Below, in pieces: positions 49,887 to 57,873 of a stretch of 64,000 nucleotides of DNA. How positions within the stretch are numbered: the first letter of the stretch is position 1; every line of letters begins with the position of its first letter. The DNA comes from Alistipes sp. (GTDB taxonomy: Bacteria; Bacteroidota; Bacteroidia; Bacteroidales; Rikenellaceae): assembly GCA_017629145.1 (NCBI GenBank), contig JAGBXR010000034.1, forward strand, positions 1 to 64,000, in the 5' to 3' direction. The translations under genes were made by a program, and so were the position numbers. The notes under the pieces were generated by a model. The model saw only the letters and a list, made by a program, of their open reading frames with translations, did not search any database and was not told the DNA's origin.

Positions 49887-51360
49887 ACTCCTCAAGGAAT
49901 TTTACAGAGGTTGCAATATGTGGGTACATAACCGTATCGTTGTCCACGAATGGAACAACCTTGCGATAAGCCTCAAACATAGCCTCAACAGGCTGTGACG
50001 AACGCAACGGACGGCGGAACTCCAAAGCCTGGGCCGAGTTCATAAGCTCGATAGCCAACACACGCTCCGTATTCTGGCAAACCTTCCAGAGCTTCGTAGC
50101 GGCATTCGAGCCCATACTTACGTGATCCTCCTGACCCTGTGACGATGGAATAGAGTCGCACGATGCTGGCCAGCACAAGCCCTTTGACTGGCTTACGATA
50201 GATGCCGCAGTGTACTGTGGAATCATAAAGCCGCTATTGAGGCCTGGGTTAGCTACAAGGAAGTTAGGCAGCTCTCTTGCACCCGAGATAAGCTTATAGG
50301 TACGACGCTCCGAGATGTTACCGAGCTCCGCAACAGCGATAGCCAAGAAGTCCATAGCCAACGCGATAGGCTGACCGTGGAAGTTACCTGCCGAGATAAC
50401 CTCGTCACTATCGGGGAAGATCGTTGGGTTATCGGTTGCCGAGTTGATCTCGGTCTCCAAAACTGTTGCTACATATGCGATAGTATCCTTCGATGCACCG
50501 TGCACCTGTGGGATGCAGCGGAATGAGTAAGGATCCTGAACGTGCTTCTTTGGACGAGCACCAATCTCGCTACCTGCCAACAACTCGCGGAAGTTCTTCG
50601 CTGTCTCGATCTGTCCGTTGTGAGGGCGGATGGCGTGTACGCTATGCTCGAATGGCTCCATACGGCCATCGAACGCATCCAACGACATTGCACCAATGTG
50701 GTCTGCCCACTTGCTCAAGCGCTGCGCATTGATAAGCGAGTATACGCCATAAGCAGACATAAACTGCGTACCATTCAACAACGCGAGACCCTCCTTCGAG
50801 CAGAGTGTGATAGGCTCCCAGCCCATCTTCTCCATCATCACGCTACCCTCGACAACCTCGCCGTCGATCTCGACGTGACCGAGGCCCAACAAAGGCAAGC
50901 ACATATGAGCCAAAGGCGACAAGTCGCCCGAAGCGCCCAACGAGCCCTGCTCATAGACAACGGGGATGATGTTGTTGTTCCACATATCGATCAATCGCTC
51001 GACGGTGATTAGCTGAACACCCGAATGGCCGTACGACAACGACTGAACTTTAAGCAAAATCATAAGGCGTGCAATCTCGGATGGCACACGCTGGCCTGTA
51101 CCACAGGCGTGCGACATCATAAGGTTCTTCTGCAACTGCGATAAGCCCTCCTCCTCAACCGAGATATTGCACAACGAGCCGAAACCTGTAGTAACGCCAT
51201 AGATAGGGCGACCTACGGTCTTAGTCTTCTGATCGAGATACTCGCGGCAATGGTTGATACGCGACTTAGCATCGTCGCTCAAAGCGAGCTTATAACCTTT
51301 AGTCAAAATCTCAGCTACGCGAGCGATAGTTAGCCTCTCGGCACTTATATAATGAATCAT
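49870..51360 (-). CDS. hutH: Histidine ammonia-lyase
   Basis: A 496-residue protein of the aromatic ammonia-lyase family. The A143-S144-G145 triad in QGSLGASGDLSPLAHM forms the MIO prosthetic group. Also seen are YGVTTGFGSLCN (Tyr of the active site), QDPYSFRCIPQVHGASKDTI and QEDHVSMGSNAATKLWK. It deaminates L-histidine to urocanate, step 1 of the pathway. The gene follows hutU by 27 bp and overlaps hutI. Confidence 0.97.
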   Translation of the reverse strand: MIHYISAERLTIARVAEILTKGYKLALSDDAKSRINHCREYLDQKTKTVGRPIYGVTTGFGSLCNISVEEEGLSQLQKNLMMSHACGTGQRVPSEIARLMILLKVQSLSYGHSGVQLITVERLIDMWNNNIIPVVYEQGSLGASGDLSPLAHMCLPLLGLGHVEIDGEVVEGSVMMEKMGWEPITLCSKEGLALLNGTQFMSAYGVYSLINAQRLSKWADHIGAMSLDAFDGRMEPFEHSVHAIRPHNGQIETAKNFRELLAGSEIGARPKKHVQDPYSFRCIPQVHGASKDTIAYVATVLETEINSATDNPTIFPDSDEVISAGNFHGQPIALAMDFLAIAVAELGNISERRTYKLISGARELPNFLVANPGLNSGFMIPQYTAASIVSQSKGLCWPASCDSIPSSQGQEDHVSMGSNAATKLWKVCQNTERVLAIELMNSAQALEFRRPLRSSQPVEAMFEAYRKVVPFVDNDTVMYPHIATSVKFLEEYELAR

Positions 51361-51387
51361 ATATCTTTCAATTATTTAGGTTAGAAA

Positions 51388-53403
51388 CTATTTATTCTCA
51401 GCAAATACACGGTCGATAAGCTCCTTATCGGCAAGGTTGGGTAGCGTAACCTTCAAGAGTGGTGTACGCTCCATCTCGCGCTTGATAGCGAACATCGCAC
51501 CCTCGTTACGAGCCCAGCTACGACGAGCAATACCATTGTTCACATCCCAAAGCAACATATCCTTGATGTGGCGTGCCGAGTCCTGCGAACCATCGATAAC
51601 CATACCGAAGCCACCGTTGATAACCTCGCCCCAGCCTACGCCGCCACCGTTGTGGATAGATACCCACGTAGCACCGCGGAACGAGTCACCGATGACGTTA
51701 TGCACAGCCATATCGGCACAGAAGCTCGAGCCATCGTAGATATTCGAGGTCTCGCGATATGGTGAGTCGGTACCCGATACATCGTGATGATCACGACCAA
51801 GAACAATAGGTGCCGAGATCTCGCCGCGCTCGATAGCCTCGTTAAAGGCCAAAGCGATGCGTGTACGGCCTTCAGAGTCGGCATAGAGGATACGTGCCTG
51901 CGAACCTACAACGAGCTTGTTCTCCATAGCCTCACGAATCCAGTGGAGGTTATCCTCCAACTGACCCTTGATATCGGCTGGAGCCTCCTGAAGCATCTGC
52001 TCCAAGACCTCTGCTGCAATGCGATCCGACTTTGCCAAATCCTCCTCCTTACCCGAGGTACATACCCAACGGAATGGACCGAAGCCATAATCGAAGAACA
52101 TTGGGCCCATAATATCCTGAACGTATGATGGGTAGCGGAACTTACCATCCTCAGTCATAATATCTGCACCGGCACGCGATGACTCCAAGAGGAAGGCGTT
52201 GCCATAGTCGAAGAAGTACATACCGCGAGCTGTGAGTTTGTTGACAGCCGCAACGTGGCGACGCAACGACTCACGAACACACTCGTGGAACTTCTCTGGC
52301 TCCTCGGCCATCATACGGTTAGACTCCTCATATGAGTAGCCTACTGGATAGTAGCCACCAGCCCAAGGGTTGTGCAACGATGTCTGGTCCGAGCCCAAAT
52401 CGACGTTGATATCCTCCTCGGCCAAGCGCTCCCAAAGGTCTACGACATTGCCAACGTATGCAAACGAGATAACCTCCTTCTGCTCGACAGCCTGACGCAC
52501 ACGTGGGATAAGCTCATCCAGCGAGCTGTAGAGCTCGTCTACCCAGCCCTGCTTATGACGCTTCTCGGCAGCTGCGATATTCACCTCGGCAGTGATACTC
52601 ACAACGCCCGAGATGTTACCAGCCTTTGGCTGTGCACCCGACATACCGCCAAGACCAGCCGTTACGAAGAGCATACCGCGCAAATCCTTCTGACCCTCCT
52701 TAAGACGCTTACGCGCTGCATTCATCACCGTGATAGTCGTACCGTGAACGATACCCTGTGGGCCTATGTACATATACGAGCCTGCGGTCATCTGACCATA
52801 CTGCGATACGCCCATAGCGTTGAAACGCTCCCAGTCATCCTGCGACGAGTGGTTAGGGATAACCATACCGTTGGTTACAATGACGCGTGGAGCATCCTTA
52901 TGCGATGGGAACAAACCGAGTGGATGACCCGAATACATAACCAATGTCTGCTCGTCGGTCATCTCCGCAAGATACTTCATAGCCAAGCGATACTGCGCCC
53001 AGTTCTGGAATACAGCACCATTACCACCATAGGTAATAAGCTCGTGAGGATGCTGCGCAACAGCCTTATCGAGGTTGTTCTGAATCATCAGCATAATGGC
53101 TGCAGCCTGACGCGAACGTGCTGGATACTCGTCAATCGAACGTGCGTACATCTCGTACTCGGGACGGAGACGGTACATATAGATGCGGCCATAGGTCTTC
53201 AACTCCTCCAAAAACTCGGGAGCGAGCTCCGCGTGGTGCTTCTCGGGGAAGTATCTCAAGGCATTTGCCAAAGCGAGCTTCTTTTCCGCATCTGTAAGGA
53301 TATCCTTGCGCTTAGGTGCGTGGTTTGCTGCTGGGTCGTACGCCCTCTTTGCGGGCAGTGGATCGGGAATACCCGCGAGTATATCTTTCTGAAAATCTGT
53401 CAT
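51388..53403 (-). CDS. hutU: Urocanate hydratase
   Basis: A 671-residue protein, longer than the 550-residue classical HutU and matching the longer form found in Bacteroidetes and animals. NAD+-binding and core motifs: LVMYSGHPLGLFPSHKDAPR, GQMTAGSYMYIGPQGIVHGT, FVTAGLGGMSGAQPKAGNIS, DQTSLHNPWAGGYYPVGYSY and SIHNGGGVGWGEVINGGFGM. It hydrates urocanate to imidazolonepropionate, step 2 of the pathway. It lies 35 bp after ftcD. Confidence 0.96.
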   Translation of the reverse strand: MTDFQKDILAGIPDPLPAKRAYDPAANHAPKRKDILTDAEKKLALANALRYFPEKHHAELAPEFLEELKTYGRIYMYRLRPEYEMYARSIDEYPARSRQAAAIMLMIQNNLDKAVAQHPHELITYGGNGAVFQNWAQYRLAMKYLAEMTDEQTLVMYSGHPLGLFPSHKDAPRVIVTNGMVIPNHSSQDDWERFNAMGVSQYGQMTAGSYMYIGPQGIVHGTTITVMNAARKRLKEGQKDLRGMLFVTAGLGGMSGAQPKAGNISGVVSITAEVNIAAAEKRHKQGWVDELYSSLDELIPRVRQAVEQKEVISFAYVGNVVDLWERLAEEDINVDLGSDQTSLHNPWAGGYYPVGYSYEESNRMMAEEPEKFHECVRESLRRHVAAVNKLTARGMYFFDYGNAFLLESSRAGADIMTEDGKFRYPSYVQDIMGPMFFDYGFGPFRWVCTSGKEEDLAKSDRIAAEVLEQMLQEAPADIKGQLEDNLHWIREAMENKLVVGSQARILYADSEGRTRIALAFNEAIERGEISAPIVLGRDHHDVSGTDSPYRETSNIYDGSSFCADMAVHNVIGDSFRGATWVSIHNGGGVGWGEVINGGFGMVIDGSQDSARHIKDMLLWDVNNGIARRSWARNEGAMFAIKREMERTPLLKVTLPNLADKELIDRVFAENK

Positions 53404-53438
53404 AGTAGTTGTTGCTTGTTAAGTTTTTACTCTTTCGA

Positions 53439-55145
53439 TTAGTTGATCTTGCTCTCCACAACAGCCAAAATCTCTGCCTCAGCCTGCTGTGCAAGACGCT
53501 GAATCTCCTCTGCCTCGGCTACCAAAGCATCAGCTACAGCTCTATCCTTGAGGCCTGCAGCATTGATCTTAACATTGAGGCAAGCACCCATAACTGCTGA
53601 ACGAGCAGCCAAAGCACCTACACCAGCATCCGATACCGAGTTAGGGTTACCCTCCTCAGCCATTGCACGAACAACGTCGAACGCCTTGTATGCAGCCTTC
53701 ATAGTACGCAAAGGCACCTGTGTAGCGTAGAGTGTAGCTACCTCCATAGCCTCTGCACGTGCTGCCTTCTCCTCGTCGGTACCCTTTGGCATACCGAATA
53801 CGTCCATAATCTTGTTGAACGCAGCAGTATCCTCGTCTACCAAGTAGAGCAACTCGTTCATAACAGCCATACCGTTGTCAGCCCAGTTAGAGAAGTACTC
53901 CCAACGATCATCCCAACCTGCCTTGTGTGACGAGAGGTTAGCAACCATTGTACCGAGAGCAGCGGCCAAAGCACCCATATATGCCGAGATAGAGCCACCA
54001 CCAGGTGCTGGAGACTCACTTGCTGTCTCCTCTGCAAAACCTGTGCAGGTCATATCAACGAGCTTCTTCACACCCTGCTGCTCCTCAGCCTCAAGGATGT
54101 ACTCTACGACCTTCTCCTCTGGCTTGAACTCCTTGAGGTTTGACAAGCCCATAGACTCGATAGCGATACGCACCAACTCTCTCTCTGGAAGACCAGTCGA
54201 GCGATTCTGCTTGCGGAGGAAGTGACGGCCAGCATCTACCAACGTGCTCTTTGGGACAAGACCTACAATCTCGGCACCTGTAACGCGCACACCACGTGCA
54301 TCAGCAGCGCGACATACCTCGTCGAATGCTACGTGCAAAGGAGTAATCGAGAGATTGGTCATATTCATAGATACCTGGGCGATACCATACTCCTCGATAA
54401 ACCAGCCGATAGCCTTACAAGCCTTCAATGTACCTGGCTTCATCACTGGGTTGCCCTTCTCGTCCTTGATAATCTTACCTGTGATAGGGTTACCCTCACG
54501 CATAGGACGGCCCTTCTCGCGAACATCGAACGCAATAGCGTTAGCACGACGAGTCGATGTGGTATTGAGGTTGTAGTTTACAGCTACAAGGAAGTCACGA
54601 GCACCCACAGCCGTTGCACCAGTGCGAGCTACACCCTCATCGTATGGGCGAGCACCGAAATCGGGCTTACGCTTCTCGTCCATCATCTTCTCTGGCAATG
54701 CCTCGTACTCACCTGCACGGCATACAGCCAAGTTGCGACGCTCGGGCGTGAACGCAGCAGCCTCGTAGCAGTATGTAGGGACGTTTACCTCCTCGGCGAT
54801 ACGCTTGGCAAGAGCACGTGCCAACTCTGCACACTCCTCCAATGTGATGCCCGACACTGGGATAAGAGGACATACGTCGCAAGCACCCATACGTGGATGA
54901 GCACCCTTGTGCTGACGCATATCGATAAGCTCGGTTGCGCGCTTGATAGCAGCTACCGCTGTATCACACACAGCCTCAGGCTCACCTACGAAGGTAACAA
55001 CCGTACGGTTTGTAGCCTCACCTGGATCAACGTCCAAGAGCTTAACACCCTTCGATGCCTCGATAACATCGGTAATCTGCTTGATGACCTCAGCATTGCG
55101 ACCCTCAGAGAAGTTAGGTACGCACTCAATAATTCTTTTCTGCAT
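53439..55145 (-). CDS. ftcD: Bifunctional glutamate formimidoyltransferase / formimidoyl-THF cyclodeaminase
   Basis: A 568-residue fusion. The formiminotransferase part (1 to about 330) opens RIIECVPNFSEGRNAEVIKQ and has LDVDPGEATNRTVVTFVG and HPRMGACDVCPLIPVSGITL. The cyclodeaminase part (about 365-568) has SESPAPGGGSISAYMGALAA, the phosphate-binding loop. It moves the formimino group of formiminoglutamate to THF, releasing glutamate, then forms methenyl-THF and ammonia. This replaces HutG or HutF, none of which is present. Second gene of the operon, 45 bp after the Dabb gene. Confidence 0.96.
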   Translation of the reverse strand: MQKRIIECVPNFSEGRNAEVIKQITDVIEASKGVKLLDVDPGEATNRTVVTFVGEPEAVCDTAVAAIKRATELIDMRQHKGAHPRMGACDVCPLIPVSGITLEECAELARALAKRIAEEVNVPTYCYEAAAFTPERRNLAVCRAGEYEALPEKMMDEKRKPDFGARPYDEGVARTGATAVGARDFLVAVNYNLNTTSTRRANAIAFDVREKGRPMREGNPITGKIIKDEKGNPVMKPGTLKACKAIGWFIEEYGIAQVSMNMTNLSITPLHVAFDEVCRAADARGVRVTGAEIVGLVPKSTLVDAGRHFLRKQNRSTGLPERELVRIAIESMGLSNLKEFKPEEKVVEYILEAEEQQGVKKLVDMTCTGFAEETASESPAPGGGSISAYMGALAAALGTMVANLSSHKAGWDDRWEYFSNWADNGMAVMNELLYLVDEDTAAFNKIMDVFGMPKGTDEEKAARAEAMEVATLYATQVPLRTMKAAYKAFDVVRAMAEEGNPNSVSDAGVGALAARSAVMGACLNVKINAAGLKDRAVADALVAEAEEIQRLAQQAEAEILAVVESKIN

Positions 55146-55190
55146 AGTAGTTTTAGTTTTTATTTAGATTTACGTTTATATGATTCGCAA

Positions 55191-55490
55191 TTATAGCTCA
55201 TAATCCACATCTACACGCTCCAGACGACAACCCTTGCAGTAGTCGCTGATTACCACGTGCAGAGGATTTACCTTATAGGCCTCCATAGCCTCCCACGATG
55301 TGAAGTCGGCAGTAAGCACCGCATCGAACGAGGATGCTGTCTCCTTAATGTTGACTCCCACCTCGGCACGCAAAAGACCCTCAATCTTGCCATTAAGTGC
55401 CTCAAGGCGGCTCTTCATCTCTGCCGCAATCTCCATTGGAGTCTGCTCCAAATCGCGGCGGAATTTCCACATAACGATGTGTCGTATCAT
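55191..55490 (-). CDS. Dabb (stress-responsive A/B barrel) domain protein
   Basis: A 99-residue protein that is one Dabb ferredoxin-like domain: MIRHIVMWKFRRDLEQTP opens with the conserved HIVxxKF, then LNGKIEGLLRAEVGVNIKE, FDAVLTADFTSWEAMEAYKV, NPLHVVISDYCKGCRLERVD. Such dimeric barrels bind varied small ligands, and some are enzymes (olivetolic acid cyclase). It heads the hut operon. A role in histidine breakdown or its control is not established to me. Confidence 0.9.
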   Translation of the reverse strand: MIRHIVMWKFRRDLEQTPMEIAAEMKSRLEALNGKIEGLLRAEVGVNIKETASSFDAVLTADFTSWEAMEAYKVNPLHVVISDYCKGCRLERVDVDYEL

Positions 55491-55531
55491 AATTTAAACG
55501 GGTGTTTAGTTATTGCAATATGTTTAACATA

Positions 55532-55539
55532 CAAATATA
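55532..55539 (-). promoter_or_regulatory. -7 element of the hut operon
   Basis: Minus-strand TATATTTG, about 42 bp before the Dabb ATG. No recognisable operator and no linked regulator. Confidence 0.55.
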
Positions 55540-55600
55540 TTAATTTTTTTCGAGAAATCTCGCACATTGCGAAGCATTTTTTTTTGATACATAGCGATTG

Positions 55601-55858
55601 GGGCTAAAGGAGTTTAAGGAATTTAGGGAATTTAAGGAAGGCTTGCGCGCCTTTGGGATGGGGGCTAAAGGAGTTTAAGGAATTTAGGGAATTTAAGGAG
55701 GGCTTGCGCGCCTTTGGATGGAGGCTAAGGGAATTTAAGGAGTTTAAGGAATTTAAGGAGGGCTTGCGCGCCTTTAGAACGCACTCAGCTTCCTTACTCC
55801 CTAATTTCCCTAAACTCCCTAATTTCCCTAAACTCCCTAATCTCCCTAATTTCCCTAA
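55601..55858. repeat. Tandem 61-bp repeat array facing a short inverted array
   Basis: Three tandem units of 61, 60 and about 60 bp start at 55601, 55662 and 55722. Each has a GGAATTTAGGGAATTTAAGG-type part and ends GGCTTGCGCGCCTTT. From about 55797 to 55858 the reverse-complement motif (CTCCCTAATTTCCCTAAA) is iterated with a 6-12 bp period. The two halves could fold into a large imperfect hairpin. An open frame through it (55653-55979) encodes only repeat-derived KEFKEF/LPNFPN strings and is not a gene. Confidence 0.85.
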
Positions 55859-55885
55859 TCACCACCCTTCTGGGCCGCACACCCT

Positions 55886-56012
55886 AATTTGTTGTCAGAG
55901 TGGTGCTAATTTGCCGCCGATAAAGAGAAAGAGCGGATGGGACATACTTAGCGTATTTCCCATTCGCTCTTTGGATTGAGGTGGCGAAGGAGCGCCACTA
56001 TCACAACAAATT
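55886..56012. repeat. MITE-like palindromic element, copy D (3' of the O-methyltransferase gene)
   Basis: A 127-bp element with perfect 10-bp terminal inverted repeats AATTTGTTGT (55886-55895) and ACAACAAATT (56003-56012). Central stem-loop 55928-55972 (AAAGAGCG outer stem, inner GGGA, apical ATAC-ttagc-GTAT). Right sub-terminal hairpin GTGGCG-aaggag-CGCCAC (55981-55998). The right end overlaps the last codons of the methyltransferase gene. Confidence 0.88.
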
Positions 56013-56642
56013 AACTCGTATCATATTGATACCATCGCGTATTGGCACAATCACGTTGTCTACCCTATCGTCCTCGACAACCATACGGTTGAACTCGACA
56101 ATAGCCTCGGTGTGACGGTCGTTACGCGCTATAGGCTCGGCAACCTTACCATACCACAAGATATTATCAGCCAAGAGTATCGAGCCCGAACGCACATAAC
56201 CACCATCCATCAACATTTTGTAGTAGGCAGGGTACTCGCGCTTATCGCCATCGATGAATACCATATCGTAAACCTCACCCAGACGTGGCACAACCTCCAA
56301 TGCCGAGCCTACGTGCTGACGTATACGGTGACCATACGATGAGGCATCGAAGAACTTTGCAGCCATATCCTCCAGCTCATCGTCCACCTCGATAGTATCG
56401 AGATATGCGCCATCTTCCAGGCCACGTGCAATGCTGAGTGCCGAGTAGCCGGTGAACGTGCCTATCTCCAGCACTCGCTTGGGGCGCATCATACGCACCA
56501 GCATCTCGAGGAGCTTACCCTGCAGATGTCCCGAGATCATACGTGGGTTGATGACACGCAGATATGTCTCACGCTCAAGCTTATGCATCAACTCCTCCTC
56601 GGGCGATGTATTCGCCAATATGTACTGTTCTAACTTATCCAT
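56001..56642 (-). CDS. O-methyltransferase (class I, CCoAOMT-like)
   Basis: A 213-residue SAM-dependent methyltransferase. Motif I VLEIGTFTGYSALSIARGL, the metal and SAM region YDMVFIDGDKREYPAYYKML, and LLADNILWYGKVAEPIARND are intact. Family members methylate catechol-type or other hydroxyl groups. Substrate unknown. The last three codons and TGA stop (N-L-L-stop, 56012-56001) are written by the terminal repeat of element D, so the natural C-terminus may have been changed. Last gene of the dapB operon, 13 bp after the M16 peptidase. Confidence 0.9.
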   Translation of the reverse strand: MDKLEQYILANTSPEEELMHKLERETYLRVINPRMISGHLQGKLLEMLVRMMRPKRVLEIGTFTGYSALSIARGLEDGAYLDTIEVDDELEDMAAKFFDASSYGHRIRQHVGSALEVVPRLGEVYDMVFIDGDKREYPAYYKMLMDGGYVRSGSILLADNILWYGKVAEPIARNDRHTEAIVEFNRMVVEDDRVDNVIVPIRDGINMIRVNLL

Positions 56643-56655
56643 AACACCATTAACA

Positions 56656-57873
56656 TTATTTATATATCAACTGTGAGAGCGAGCCGAGGCAATCGTCGGC
56701 AACGTCGCGTATCTGCTCCGCAGTGATAGCCATAACCTTGCGGTAGGCCTCTTCCAAAGTGTCGATGTCGCGGTAGAGAAGATAACTTTTGCCTGCACCA
56801 AGCATATAACCCTCATTCGACTCCATCGAGATGGCCATCTGCGCCACGAATTGTCGCTTGGCAATAGAGAGACGGCGAGGTGTGATTGGCTGACGGCGCA
56901 ACTGCTCCACCTCGGCACGTATGAGCTCCACACACTGCTCCCTATTGTCGTGGTCCGATGAGAAGTATATGCCCACGATACCACTATCGGAATAGGGCGT
57001 ATAGGTAGCCTCAACATTATACGAAAGGCCGTAGCGCTCGCGTAGTGACAGGTTGAGCAGCGAGTTTGCCGAAGGGCCACCCAGGATATTGACCATCAAC
57101 GCAAGAGGCAGACGACGCTCATCGCCTATGCCATAGCCACGCGCACCGATAATGCCGTGTGCCTGATGGGTATGTCGCTGCTGGCAGACATCGAACATCT
57201 CGTATGGTGCTGGTGCTACACGCCAAAACTCGCGCTTCGTAGGCGCAAACTCCGCAAGATAGCGCTCGGCAACGCTGCGTGCCGTAGCCACCGAGAAGTT
57301 ACCAATCGAGGAGAAGACCATCTGATCGGTGGTATAGCTACGACCCACAAAGCTATGCAGCTCGTCGGTCGACAGACGTGCGATAGTAGCCTTCGAGCCG
57401 AGGATGTTGTGACCCAGCTCCGAGCCTCGGAACATCAGATCCTCGAAATCGTCGTAGATACGCTCCGAAGGTGAATCCTTGTATGTATTTATCTCATCAG
57501 CAATGACTTCGCGCTCCTTCTTGAGCTCCTTTTCGGGGAATGTAGAGCGAAACATCACATCGGCGATAAGCTCTACGGCACGCGCAAAATCGCGGCGCAT
57601 AACCGTTGCGTGAAGCGTGGTATCCTCCTTCGTGGTGTAGGCATTAAGCTCGCCACCGAGATTCTCCAGTCGACAGTTTACCTGGTAGGCCTTACGGCTC
57701 TGCGTACCCTTAAACAGGGCGTGCTCCGCAAGGTGGGCAATGCCATATTCGCCCTTACGCTCATCTCTGCTGCCAGCATTAACCACAAGAGCGCAGTGGG
57801 CTACGCCACTACGCACCTGACGATGTATACCTCGAATACCGTTACCTAATTCGTATGTATCAAACTCTCTCAT
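56656..57873 (-). CDS. M16-family zinc peptidase
   Basis: A 405-residue single-chain M16 protein (pitrilysin/MPP type). The inverted zinc motif HxxEH is H47-L-A-E50-H51 in GIAHLAEHALFKGTQ, and the third ligand Glu lies in KEREVIADEINTYKD. A second M16 domain (about 165-400) has SSIGNFSVATARSVAERYLA and LNLSLRERYGLSYNVEATYT. No signal peptide, so it probably degrades peptides in the cytosol. Its start overlaps the end of uvrA by 14 bp. Confidence 0.92.
   Translation of the reverse strand: MREFDTYELGNGIRGIHRQVRSGVAHCALVVNAGSRDERKGEYGIAHLAEHALFKGTQSRKAYQVNCRLENLGGELNAYTTKEDTTLHATVMRRDFARAVELIADVMFRSTFPEKELKKEREVIADEINTYKDSPSERIYDDFEDLMFRGSELGHNILGSKATIARLSTDELHSFVGRSYTTDQMVFSSIGNFSVATARSVAERYLAEFAPTKREFWRVAPAPYEMFDVCQQRHTHQAHGIIGARGYGIGDERRLPLALMVNILGGPSANSLLNLSLRERYGLSYNVEATYTPYSDSGIVGIYFSSDHDNREQCVELIRAEVEQLRRQPITPRRLSIAKRQFVAQMAISMESNEGYMLGAGKSYLLYRDIDTLEEAYRKVMAITAEQIRDVADDCLGSLSQLIYK

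Noticed and set aside
52372-53442. Long plus-strand open frame opposite hutU
   Set aside because: Shadow of urocanate hydratase, with no recognisable domain or promoter.
54222-55196. Long plus-strand open frame opposite ftcD
   Set aside because: Shadow of FtcD. Composition is typical of antisense reading.
55653-55979. Open frame with KEFKEF and LPNFPN repeats
   Set aside because: Translation of the 61-bp tandem and inverted repeats. No start context, no conserved domain.
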